From contig JASLXW010000029.1 of the NCBI GenBank assembly GCA_030740135.1, forward strand, positions 1 to 16,526: 16,526 bases of DNA, in the 5' to 3' direction. Positions 6,923 through 13,914 of this stretch are shown in pieces. The translations under genes were made by a program, and so were the position numbers. Position 1 is the first letter of the stretch. The number at the start of each line of letters is the position of its first letter. The notes beneath the pieces are model-generated. The model saw only the letters and a list, made by a program, of their open reading frames with translations. It was not told the DNA's origin and searched no databases. Source of the DNA: Nitrospinota bacterium. GTDB taxonomy: Bacteria > UBA8248 > JACPRG01.

Positions 6923-8077
6923 ATGACCGACTGGATGCTTCAGCTCACGGTGATCCTGATCGGCGCCTTGGCCGCCGCGGAGCTCATGCGCGTCCTGAAG
7001 CTGTCCTCCGTCCTGGGCGAGCTGACCATCGGGATCGTCCTGGGCGGCTCGGTCCTGGGCTGGCTGCCGGAGTCCCACCTCCTCGAAGTGTTGGCCGAGC
7101 TCGGCGTCATCTTCATGATCTTCATGGTCGGCCTCGAGACCCAGTTCGCGCACCTCAAGGCGGTGGGCCGGGAGGCGCTCCTGATCGCAATGTTCGGGGT
7201 GGCGGTCCCCTTTCTGGGCGGATACGGCCTCGGGGCGGCCTTCGACTACAACCTCCAGACCTCCCTCTTTCTGGGCACAATCCTCTCGGCCACGAGCGTG
7301 GCCGTCACCGCACGGGTCTTCATGGAGATGGGCAAGGCCAAATCTTCCGTCTCCCAGACAATCCTGGCCGCGGCGGTCATCGACGACGTCCTGAGTCTGC
7401 TCGTCCTGACCGTGGTTCTCGCCACAACGGGCGTCGGCGGGGGCGCGTCCGTGGGTTGGGCGGTGACGAAGATCATCATTTTCCTGGCGGCCGTCTTCCC
7501 GCTCTTCTGGTGGTGGGTCCCGAAGGTCATCGACCCCGTCAAGCGATACGGCGGAGAGCGCACCACCCTGGCGTTCGTCATCGGCCTGCTGTTCCTGTTC
7601 TCCTACTTGGCGCACGCCTCCGGGCTGGCGGCGATCATCGGCGCGTTCCTGATCGGGATGATCCTGGCCGAGACCAAGGAGCACCTCGAGCTCATGGATC
7701 AGGTCCGGCCCATCTACGTGTTTCTGGCGCCGGTCTTCTTCGTGGTCACGGGGGCGCAGGTGCACATGGGCCTGCTCTCGAAGGTCTTCGGGTTCACCGC
7801 CCTGCTGACGGGCGTGGCGATTCTGAGCAAGTGGATCGGCTCGCTCGCCGGCGGGGCGGTTTGCAAGATGAATTTCAAAAAAGGAACGCTCATCGGCGTC
7901 GGGATGATCCCCCGGGGCGAGGTGGGGCTCATCGTCGCCCTCATCGGCCTGAAAGCCGGGGTTCTCACCCAGGAGGTCTTTGCCGCCTCGGCCATCATGT
8001 GCCTAGCGACGACGTTCGTCGTCCCCCTGCTGCTGAAGTGGCTGGTCGGCCGGTACCCGTTGGAGATGGAGGGCTGA
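6923..8077 (+). CDS. CPA2-family cation:proton antiporter (NapA-like)
   Basis: Inner-membrane antiporter exchanging Na+ (possibly K+) for protons. The 384-residue protein is almost entirely hydrophobic, with about 12-13 membrane segments. Visible family elements are the crossover segment LSATSVAVTARVF (121-133), the paired ion-binding aspartates in AVIDDVLSL (Asp154-Asp155), a lysine in ILSKWIG (Lys303) and the IPRGEVGLI segment (329-337). The Asp-Asp-Lys arrangement matches the electrogenic NapA type. There is no C-terminal TrkA-N/RCK domain, unlike KefB/KefC. AAGGA lies eight bases before the ATG. The next gene begins 1 bp after the stop and encodes a CBS pair, a likely regulatory subunit. 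Ion specificity is inferred. Confidence 0.88.
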   Translation: MTDWMLQLTVILIGALAAAELMRVLKLSSVLGELTIGIVLGGSVLGWLPESHLLEVLAELGVIFMIFMVGLETQFAHLKAVGREALLIAMFGVAVPFLGGYGLGAAFDYNLQTSLFLGTILSATSVAVTARVFMEMGKAKSSVSQTILAAAVIDDVLSLLVLTVVLATTGVGGGASVGWAVTKIIIFLAAVFPLFWWWVPKVIDPVKRYGGERTTLAFVIGLLFLFSYLAHASGLAAIIGAFLIGMILAETKEHLELMDQVRPIYVFLAPVFFVVTGAQVHMGLLSKVFGFTALLTGVAILSKWIGSLAGGAVCKMNFKKGTLIGVGMIPRGEVGLIVALIGLKAGVLTQEVFAASAIMCLATTFVVPLLLKWLVGRYPLEMEG

Positions 8078-8078
8078 C

Positions 8079-8492
8079 ATGAAGGTCAGAGACGTCTTTC
8101 AGACCATCACGAAAGGGGCCGACGTGGTGCGGGAAACCGATCCGATCCCCGAGGTGATCCGCAAGGTCGCCCAAGACTTCGCGACCCAGTCGGTGTTCGT
8201 GGTGGACGACGGGGAGAAGCTCGTGGGGATCATCAACGTCCGGGACCTCCTGCGCATCGCGGGCGCGAAATTCCTCAACCGGGAAACGCTGACCGTGATC
8301 CCTTACCTGACCGCCCAGAAGGCCTCGGACATCATGCAGCCGCCCTACTCGGTCAGTCCGGACGACGAAATCGATGAGGGCCTCCGCCTCGCCGTTCAGC
8401 ACGACCTCAGGGACGTCCCCGTCGTGGAGGGCGACAAGGTCGTGGGGGACCTCAACTGCTTCGAGATCCTCCTGAACATCAAGTACGAATAG
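8079..8492 (+). CDS. Two-CBS-domain protein, probable regulator of the antiporter
   Basis: A 137-residue soluble protein made only of a Bateman module: CBS1 about 5-62 (with 'VFVVDDGEKLVGIINVRDLL') and CBS2 about 82-136 (with 'DVPVVEGDKVVGDLN'). CBS pairs bind adenosine nucleotides, SAM or similar ligands and gate linked proteins. The gene starts 1 bp after the antiporter stop, so the two are certainly co-transcribed, and a ligand-sensing role on the antiporter is a reasonable inference. The ligand cannot be read from the sequence. The stop is TAG at 8490-8492. It converges with the aminotransferase gene across an 84-base GC-rich gap with no clear terminator. Confidence 0.85.
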   Translation: MKVRDVFQTITKGADVVRETDPIPEVIRKVAQDFATQSVFVVDDGEKLVGIINVRDLLRIAGAKFLNRETLTVIPYLTAQKASDIMQPPYSVSPDDEIDEGLRLAVQHDLRDVPVVEGDKVVGDLNCFEILLNIKYE

Positions 8493-8576
8493 TCCGGAGC
8501 CCCGGTCCCCGCCGCGCGCGCCGCGCCGCCCGGCCCGCATCCCTCCCAATCCGTCCGCTGCGGTACCGTACGCCGA

Positions 8577-9656
8577 TCATCCCTTCCCTGACGCGCCGAA
8601 GGCCGCCCGGACGGCCTCGATCACCCGCATGACCTCCCCGTCGCCCAGGGCGGGATAGCAGGGGATCGACACCGCCTCCCGGACGGCCGCGTCCGTCCTC
8701 GGGAATCCCTTGACCCCCAGGATTCGGTGAACGGGCCGGTGAACGGGCCTCCGGGCGATCACCCCCCTGCCCTGCAGAAACCGGAGGACGCCCGCCCCCC
8801 CCGGCTTCCCCGTCACCCGGACCACGTATCGGTGATAGACGTGCCGCCCGCCCGGCGGATCGGCCGGAAGGAGGAGCGGGAGATCGCGGAACGCTCGGTG
8901 ATAGCGCGCCGCAATCCGCCGCCGCCGCCGGATGAAGGATTCGAGCTTCTTGAGCTGGGACCGGCCCAGGGCGGCGTGGAGGTCGCTCATCTTGTAGTTG
9001 AACCGGAGACGGGCGTCGGGGGGCTCGTCGTAGGCCCGCAGATCCCGGGCGACTCTCAGGATTCCCGCCCGATCGGAGACGACCATCCCGCCCTCGCCCG
9101 CCGCCGCCATCTTGGTGGCGTAAAAAGAGCAGACCGCCGCGCGCCGCGCGCGCCCCGCAGGGTCTTTCCCCCGCCGCGCCCCCAGAGACTGGGCCAAGTC
9201 CTCCACCAGGGGAAGTCCCAGGGCGCGGACGCCGCTCAAGTCCACCGGCTCGCCGAAGGGATGGGGGAAAAGAACGGCGCGGGTCCTCCGATCCGCCGCG
9301 CGGTCGATTTCCTCGGGTCCCGGGTGAAACCGCCCCTCGGCCAGGTCGGCGAGCCGAGGGACCGCCCCGACGAACCGGACGGCCTGGAGCAGCGCGCCGC
9401 AAACGTAGCTGGGGATCACGACGCCGTCCCCCCGGCCCACGCCCAGGGCCAGCAGGACGAGATGCAGGGCGGCGGTCCCGGAGCTTGTCGCGACCCCGCC
9501 CCGCAGCCCCAGACGCCGGGCGACCTCCCCCTCGAACCGCTCCACCTCCGGCCCCGCGGCCACCTGTCCGCTCCGAAGGGTCCGCAGGACGGCCCGCTCG
9601 TCGTCCGGACCGAAGACCGGCCGGGAGTGGGCGACATGGGCGCGTCCGGCCGCCAT
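8577..9656 (-). CDS. DegT/DnrJ/EryC1/StrS-family PLP-dependent sugar aminotransferase
   Basis: Transaminates a nucleotide-linked keto sugar to an amino sugar for surface glycans. The 359-residue protein has SSGTAALHL (58-66), the PSYVC segment (82-86), VEDLAQSLGA with the cofactor-binding aspartate (Asp153), and the Schiff-base lysine in SFYATKMAAAGEGG (Lys182). The C-terminal RRPVHRPVHR stretch corresponds to the family's 'RPV-KPLH' region and is encoded by a near-perfect 12-bp tandem repeat. The length is normal. The ATG at 9656 matches the family N-terminus but has no obvious ribosome binding site. It is the last gene of the minus-strand glycan operon, 39 bases after the deacetylase stop. 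The sugar product cannot be told. Confidence 0.88.
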   Translation of the reverse strand: MAAGRAHVAHSRPVFGPDDERAVLRTLRSGQVAAGPEVERFEGEVARRLGLRGGVATSSGTAALHLVLLALGVGRGDGVVIPSYVCGALLQAVRFVGAVPRLADLAEGRFHPGPEEIDRAADRRTRAVLFPHPFGEPVDLSGVRALGLPLVEDLAQSLGARRGKDPAGRARRAAVCSFYATKMAAAGEGGMVVSDRAGILRVARDLRAYDEPPDARLRFNYKMSDLHAALGRSQLKKLESFIRRRRRIAARYHRAFRDLPLLLPADPPGGRHVYHRYVVRVTGKPGGAGVLRFLQGRGVIARRPVHRPVHRILGVKGFPRTDAAVREAVSIPCYPALGDGEVMRVIEAVRAAFGASGKG

Positions 9657-9695
9657 GGCTCAGGAACCGGCCGTGGAGAGAACAGGGATTGCCTG

Positions 9696-10298
9696 CTAGA
9701 TCCGCAAGGGAACGAACCCCTCGGCAAGCTGGATGTGGGCCTGCGTGCCCCGAAACTGGGCCGTCGCCAGGGCCACGTCCACGATGGTCAGGTTCTCGAT
9801 TTTCGTGCGCGTCACCTGAGAGGCATGGGCGTTGAGGGCCAAGAGTTTTTTGGAGAAAGTGGAGGCGATGTCCACGAAAACCGACGGATGGAAATCCCGC
9901 GTGCTCGGTCCCTCGTAGAACAGGACGTTGGGCACGAACCGGGTGGCGGATATCGCGGCGTCGCAAAGGTTCCGGTGATCCTGGTGGGTGTCCTGACCAT
10001 AATGGATGAAAACGATATCCGGCCGGATCTGCTCGAGGAGGTTCTCGATGCGGGAGATGAGGACCTTACCGACCTGGATCTTGGTGTCTTCGTAATCCCC
10101 GACAAACAGTCCCTTCGCCTCCAGGATCTCGGCCGCCTTTTCCTGCTCGGCGTTGCGGACCTCGGCGTCGCCCCCCGAGGCGCCGGTGGTGAGAACGAAA
10201 AGGTAGACGTTGTGGCCCGCGCCGCTGTAGCGCGACAGGGCCCCGCCGCATCCGAACTCGATATCGTCCGGATGGGAGCCGATTGCCAGGATGTTAAT
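9696..10298 (-). CDS. PIG-L/LmbE-family deacetylase with a non-canonical start codon
   Basis: Zinc-dependent N-deacetylase of the PIG-L/LmbE/BshB superfamily, which removes acetyl groups from GlcNAc-type substrates. The frame reads INILAIGSHPDDIEFGCGG at its N-terminus, containing the HPDD zinc/catalytic motif, and later HYGQDTHQDHRN with the other histidines. It ends in AEGFVPLRI, a typical family C-terminus. It is about 200 residues, slightly short but complete. No ATG, GTG or TTG precedes HPDD in this frame for more than 80 bases. The best start is ATT at 10298, eight bases after a strong GGAGAGG (10313-10307); ATC at 10301 is the alternative. Either gives the expected family beginning (M)INILAIG. 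The upstream WbqC frame overlaps it entirely in another frame. Function is secure; the start is unusual. Confidence 0.82.
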   Translation of the reverse strand: MNILAIGSHPDDIEFGCGGALSRYSGAGHNVYLFVLTTGASGGDAEVRNAEQEKAAEILEAKGLFVGDYEDTKIQVGKVLISRIENLLEQIRPDIVFIHYGQDTHQDHRNLCDAAISATRFVPNVLFYEGPSTRDFHPSVFVDIASTFSKKLLALNAHASQVTRTKIENLTIVDVALATAQFRGTQAHIQLAEGFVPLRI

Positions 10299-10990
10299 GA
10301 TTCCTGCCTCTCCGCAAATAAGGAGCGCGCCGCGGCGGGACCGCAGTGAAAGAAGTAATCGATGGCGGACAAGTTCGGGATGAACTCCCCGAGAACCTGA
10401 TCATACCGGGGACACTCGAATTTTTGAAACCGGACTTCGATGCGGGCCTCCTCGAAGGCCGGCTGGTCCATGTAGCCCGCTCCCCCCGCGCCGGCCAGGT
10501 AGGTGTCGGCCTCCAGGGCCCGGCACGCCTCGATGAGACGCCGGTTCGGGTCCTCCGGCAGAGAAAACTCCGAAGCCAGACGCAACGGCGTCCCGATGCC
10601 CCCCAGCTCCAGAAAGGCCCGGATGACCCTGAGGTTGAGCGCCCAAAGCCATTCCCACCCCCGCGGGTCCTCCCAGATAAACGAGACCGCCGCCATCACC
10701 TCATCAAAGTGAGGGGTCCGGGCGTAGGAGGGCCCGAGGGCTTCCCGGTGTTTGCGTCTCCAGGGGGCGCCGCGGTTGATGCCCACCTCGCGAATCCGCT
10801 CGGGAAACCGGTAGGTCACCGGAACGGTCACCCACTGCCAGCCCTTGGGCGATTTGATCCGGTTGCGGTTCTGCCATTCGTTCTTCTTGTACTGAATGTC
10901 ATCGAGGATCAGAAACACGTCGGCGCTCGCGATCTTGTGCAGATACCCCAGCCAGGGAAGGTATTGGGGTTGGTGGGCCGCGAGGATCAT
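9812..10990 (-). CDS. WbqC-family protein (with run-on C-terminus)
   Basis: Residues 1 to about 229 are a WbqC-family protein: MILAAHQPQYLPWLGY at the start, then LDDIQYKKNEWQNRNRI and the C-terminal FIPNLSAIDYFFHCGP. WbqC genes occur in O-antigen and other polysaccharide clusters; a role in acylating or decorating an amino sugar has been suggested, but the biochemistry is uncertain. The ATG at 10990 overlaps the stop of the PHP-like gene as ATGA, so translation is coupled. The frame does not stop where the family ends (about 10300). It continues about 160 codons across the deacetylase with an Arg/Ser/Pro-rich composition typical of an out-of-frame reading. A TAA at 10296-10294 in the third frame would end the gene next to the deacetylase start, so a one-base frameshift near 10300-10330 is likely. 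Confidence 0.8.
   Translation of the reverse strand: MILAAHQPQYLPWLGYLHKIASADVFLILDDIQYKKNEWQNRNRIKSPKGWQWVTVPVTYRFPERIREVGINRGAPWRRKHREALGPSYARTPHFDEVMAAVSFIWEDPRGWEWLWALNLRVIRAFLELGGIGTPLRLASEFSLPEDPNRRLIEACRALEADTYLAGAGGAGYMDQPAFEEARIEVRFQKFECPRYDQVLGEFIPNLSAIDYFFHCGPAAARSLFAERQESLTSWQSAPIRTISSSDAAGPCRATAARATTSTFSFSPPAPRGATPRSATPSRKRRPRSWRRRDCLSGITKTPRSRSVRSSSPASRTSSSRSGRISFSSIMVRTPTRITGTFATPRYPPPGSCPTSCSTRDRARGISIRRFSWTSPPLSPKNSWPSTPMPLR
10307..10313 (-). promoter_or_regulatory. Strong Shine-Dalgarno site for the deacetylase
   Basis: GGAGAGG on the coding strand, with eight bases to ATT (10298) and five to ATC (10301). It decides where translation of the deacetylase probably begins, because no standard start codon is present in that frame. 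Confidence 0.6.
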
Positions 10991-12537
10991 GGGGTGGGTC
11001 CGCTTCGGGCGGCGGCCGAATACTTCACAAAAACCGGGTTGGTCAAAATCCGCGCGCCCGACGGCCCCCAAACCTCCAGCCGATAGTAACGGGTCTTCCC
11101 CGAAGCGGCGAAGTCGTCGGCGAAGGCTCCCTCGAACGGCGTCGTCCCGCTGATGGTCTTGATGGTCCGGCCTTGCCGGATGATCCGGGCGGTGACCCGC
11201 CTGGGGCCCAGGTTGCCGGCGGTGATTTGAAAGCTCACGGTCACCGGACCGGGCGAGTCCAGCGACTGGCCCGGAACGGCCTGGATGGCCGCCAGCCCCC
11301 GGGGGGTGATGGAAAACCGGCTGAGCTCCAGGCGGACCCCGTTTCCCTCGCGCAGGGCGTACATCCGTCCCCCGCGAAAGGCGTCCAGGACCGCGGCCTG
11401 GGACTTCTCTTTCAGATAAAGGACGGTTTGAACCTCGGTGGAAAACGCCCCCGCCTCGTCGCCGGCCCGGCTTCTCTCCACGGCACCGCCGAAGATCCAA
11501 GGAGGCCGGCCGCGTCGGCCCTTCGTGAAATCACCGAGCATCTTGTCCCAGACGCCGCCGGGGGCCGTCGGTGCGGGGCGGCCCGCGGTGAAGGCGTCGA
11601 AGGCGGTGTACCCCCGGGTGCTCTCCAAAAGGTCCGGACGGGGGCGGGAGACCAGCCGCGCCGCCCCCACCTTTTCGTCCCGTCCCTCTCCGCCTTCCCC
11701 CGGCCACAGGGTGACGCCGCCGCGGTCCTTGACAAAATCGATGAGGAACTGATACGGCAGCGCGCCCTGATCTCCATGGTAGGCGTCGAAGGGAGAGGGC
11801 GAAAACGGGTGGTGATTCGCGGCGAACAGGCCTCCCGCCAGGAAAACCAGGAAACCCAGCACGCGCCACCCCCTGAACCCGAAGAAGAGGATCAATCCGA
11901 TAAGCGCCGCCCCCAGGAAAAAGCCCGTCCCGGTCAAAAGTCCGCGGGCGTAGAGCAGGGTGTAGCCGCCTTGGATCTCCGGGAGATTCTCGAAGGCCTC
12001 CGGCCGGTTGTTCATGCCGAAGACCATCATCCGGGTGTGCCACTGACGCGCGGTGAGGTCGCCCTGAAACGGGCTGCCTGTCCAGTAGTAGAAGGGCGTC
12101 GTCGTGACGCCGGGGATGACAACGGCGCCGGGGTGCTTTTCATCGGCGGCCAGGACGGTCTTCAAGTAAGACGAAACCCCGCTCGTGTAAACCGACGGGA
12201 ATTCCTGCTTCTTTCGCAGCAGGTTGCGAAAAGGCGGCAGCCCCCAGGACAGGGAGAGGCGGTGATGGTCGGCGAACAGGATCGCTGAGATCCCCAACCG
12301 CTGCGCTTTCGCGGTCACAGCTTCGACGGATTCTCCATCCCCGCTGAAGTTGGAGCGAACCCCGACCAGCGCCCGGAAAGGCTGAACCTTCCGGGCTTCG
12401 GCCTCCGCCGGGAGCAGCGGCAGGCACACGGAAACGAGCAGCGGGACCGCGATCCACCCGAAGTCCGCCGGCCGCGGACGGCCGTTCCGCCCCCGGCGCT
12501 CTTTCCCCCGAACCCCCCGGCGCCCCAGTCGCATCAT
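10987..12537 (-). CDS. Membrane-anchored PHP-like (CehA/McbA-type) protein with degenerate metal site
   Basis: A 516-residue protein with an N-terminal membrane or signal segment (about 26-46), a PHP-like first half (about 53-180, including ILFADHH at 86-92 and VVIPGVTTTPFYYWTG at 139-154), an inserted pair of membrane helices (about 200-222 and 225-241), a PHP-like second half (about 258-355) and a C-terminal beta domain ending in TNPVFVKY. Related PHP proteins are metal-dependent hydrolases. Here the expected HxH near residue 59-63 reads VRSN, the expected His-Pro-Glu near 278-281 reads WPGE, and the final Asp-x-His near 352-355 reads AVER, so most ligands are gone. Catalysis is doubtful; a structural or binding role is inferred. 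It overlaps both neighbours by ATGA (12537 and 10990), with GGGAG eight bases before its start. Confidence 0.72.
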   Translation of the reverse strand: MMRLGRRGVRGKERRGRNGRPRPADFGWIAVPLLVSVCLPLLPAEAEARKVQPFRALVGVRSNFSGDGESVEAVTAKAQRLGISAILFADHHRLSLSWGLPPFRNLLRKKQEFPSVYTSGVSSYLKTVLAADEKHPGAVVIPGVTTTPFYYWTGSPFQGDLTARQWHTRMMVFGMNNRPEAFENLPEIQGGYTLLYARGLLTGTGFFLGAALIGLILFFGFRGWRVLGFLVFLAGGLFAANHHPFSPSPFDAYHGDQGALPYQFLIDFVKDRGGVTLWPGEGGEGRDEKVGAARLVSRPRPDLLESTRGYTAFDAFTAGRPAPTAPGGVWDKMLGDFTKGRRGRPPWIFGGAVERSRAGDEAGAFSTEVQTVLYLKEKSQAAVLDAFRGGRMYALREGNGVRLELSRFSITPRGLAAIQAVPGQSLDSPGPVTVSFQITAGNLGPRRVTARIIRQGRTIKTISGTTPFEGAFADDFAASGKTRYYRLEVWGPSGARILTNPVFVKYSAAARSGPTP

Positions 12538-13496
12538 GCGGCCTGCTCCCGAACCAGGTCCCGGTACAGGTCGCCCAACTGGTTGATCATCCTCTCCACC
12601 GTGTATGCCGCCGATTTCTCCCGGGACCGCTCTCCCATGGACCGCAGGCGCCCGCGGTCTTCCAGCATGCGGGAGACCGCCGCCGCCAAGACGTCCGGCT
12701 GCCCGGCCGGGACCAAATAACCGGACACGCCCTCTTCCACCAGGTCGGGCATGCCGCCCACACTCGTCGCGACCACGGGAAGCCCCGAGGACATGGCCTC
12801 GACCAGCGCCCGGCCCATCCCCTCGTTCAGCGAGCAAAGCACAAAGACATCCAGGGCGTTCAGGAGCTCCGGGACGTCCGACTGCCATCCCAGAAACCGG
12901 ATGCGTCCTTCCAACCCGAGATCGCGGGTCTGCGCCTCCAGCCCCCCCTTCAGCCCGCCGTCGCCGATCAGAAGCACGACAAGGTCCGGGTGGCGGTCGG
13001 CGAGGATCTTCGCGGCCGCGATGAGCGTCCGCTGGTCCTTGACGGCCGTGAGTCTGCCCACCGTGCCGAGGACGGGCGCCTCCGGCGGAATTCTCAGCCG
13101 CTCCCGCACCCGTCTTCCGCGGCCCGGGTCCGGGAAGAAGTTCTTCAGCGGAAGGCCCGAGGGGATGGCGCTGTATTGCTCGGGCAGACCCACGCCGAGA
13201 TCGAGGTGCTCGCGGCGGCCGCGCTCGGTCAGGGTGATGATCCGGTCGGTGAATCGGGCGCACCATCGCTCCAACGCGAGACAGAGACGGCTGGCGATGG
13301 GCCCGAAGTATCCGTAGAAAACGTGTCCGTTCGGCGTGTGGATGATGACGGGCGCCCCGGCCCGCCGGGCGGCCACCCGGCCGACGAATCCGGCCTTCGA
13401 GGAATGGGTGTGAACGATATCGAACCGGCGGGCCTTGAGGAAGCGATAAATTCCGGTCACGGCGCGAACGTCCATCGCGGGCCGGATCGACCGCAC
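12534..13496 (-). CDS. GT4-family glycosyltransferase, C-terminal portion after an in-frame amber codon
   Basis: The larger part of a GT-B fold, retaining glycosyltransferase. The 320 residues from GTG 13496 include IVHTHSSKAGFVGR (27-40), the C-domain start PVLGTVGRLTAVKDQ (141-155), VVLLIGDGGLKGGL (173-186) and the sugar-nucleotide E-x7-E motif EGMGRALVE (Glu225, Glu233). These fit GT4 enzymes of lipopolysaccharide or exopolysaccharide synthesis. The family's N-terminal strand and glycine-rich acceptor loop lie upstream in the same frame (13563-13796), separated by TAG at 13565-13563. GTG 13496 has no ribosome binding site and starts inside a helical region, so independent translation is unlikely. 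The stop overlaps the ATG of the PHP-like gene as ATGA. Either the intact protein is made (sequencing error or readthrough) or this is a recent pseudogene. Confidence 0.82.
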   Translation of the reverse strand: MRSIRPAMDVRAVTGIYRFLKARRFDIVHTHSSKAGFVGRVAARRAGAPVIIHTPNGHVFYGYFGPIASRLCLALERWCARFTDRIITLTERGRREHLDLGVGLPEQYSAIPSGLPLKNFFPDPGRGRRVRERLRIPPEAPVLGTVGRLTAVKDQRTLIAAAKILADRHPDLVVLLIGDGGLKGGLEAQTRDLGLEGRIRFLGWQSDVPELLNALDVFVLCSLNEGMGRALVEAMSSGLPVVATSVGGMPDLVEEGVSGYLVPAGQPDVLAAAVSRMLEDRGRLRSMGERSREKSAAYTVERMINQLGDLYRDLVREQAA

Positions 13497-13562
13497 CAGG
13501 TGGGGGAGAGAGACAATTTCGATCCCTTCGTCCCGGGCCCGCCGCTCCAGGGGACTCGCCGG

Positions 13563-13829
13563 CTATCCAGGCTCTCCCGGGCCCTTCAAAACACAGGTCC
13601 GGATCCCCTTGCCCTGAAGGCCGAGAACGGTGAGTAGGGTGTTGTCCGAAGATCCCCCCCGATCCAGCCGGGTGATGATGTGACAAATCCTGACGATGCC
13701 GTCTCTGGAGTCGGCCAATGGAGAGGAATGTTCCAAAACGGAAGGGGCCGTTTCTGTCCCCGGGAGTCCGAGGTCCGCCGGCAAGCCGCTTTTCACACCC
13801 GGAATCGTATCAAATTGGGGTCGGGCCAT
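13563..13829 (-). pseudogene. N-terminal fragment of the GT4 glycosyltransferase, ended by TAG
   Basis: This frame contains VRICHIITRLDRGGSSDNTL, the first strand and glycine loop of a GT4 glycosyltransferase, then LKGPGEPG and TAG at 13565-13563. The codons after TAG continue in the same frame with PASPLERRARDEGIEIV and join the C-terminal portion without a gap, so one nonsense codon is the only interruption. ATG 13829 lies inside the proposed -35 box, so the real start is probably further down; GTG 13796 sits at the predicted transcription start, and none of the candidates has a ribosome binding site. The roughly 40 residues before the first strand are not family-like and may be untranslated. 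Confidence 0.75.
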
Positions 13830-13832
13830 CAA
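13804..13832 (-). promoter_or_regulatory. Possible sigma70 promoter of the glycan operon
   Basis: On the minus strand TTGATG (13832-13827) and TACGAT (13809-13804) are separated by exactly 17 bases. Each matches consensus at four of six positions. It stands in an AT-richer patch between the CoA-transferase stop and the glycosyltransferase, where the operon promoter would be expected. The predicted transcription start is about 13797. Confidence 0.4.
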
Positions 13833-13914
13833 CCAAAATCCGCCGCGACCCGCCGGGAAACGCGAGTCGGAGGAAAGGCGGGGAGCCGCAAGGATATTTT
13901 CCCCCGGATCGCCC

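Noticed and set aside
8493..8576. Alternating GC stretch between convergent genes, considered as a terminator
   Set aside because: No clear stem-loop followed by a T-run on either strand.
8725..8748. 12-bp tandem repeat in the aminotransferase gene
   Set aside because: It encodes RPVHRPVH, which matches the family's normal RPV-KPLH region, so it need not be a recent duplication.
9416..10349. Long plus-strand open frame across the aminotransferase and deacetylase genes (from 8727)
   Set aside because: It is the antisense of genes with clear family motifs and has no recognisable domain; GC-rich DNA leaves antisense frames open.
13563..13565. Genome-wide amber recoding as the explanation for the interrupted glycosyltransferase
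   Set aside because: At least three other genes in the window end properly in TAG at family-appropriate or neighbour-consistent positions.
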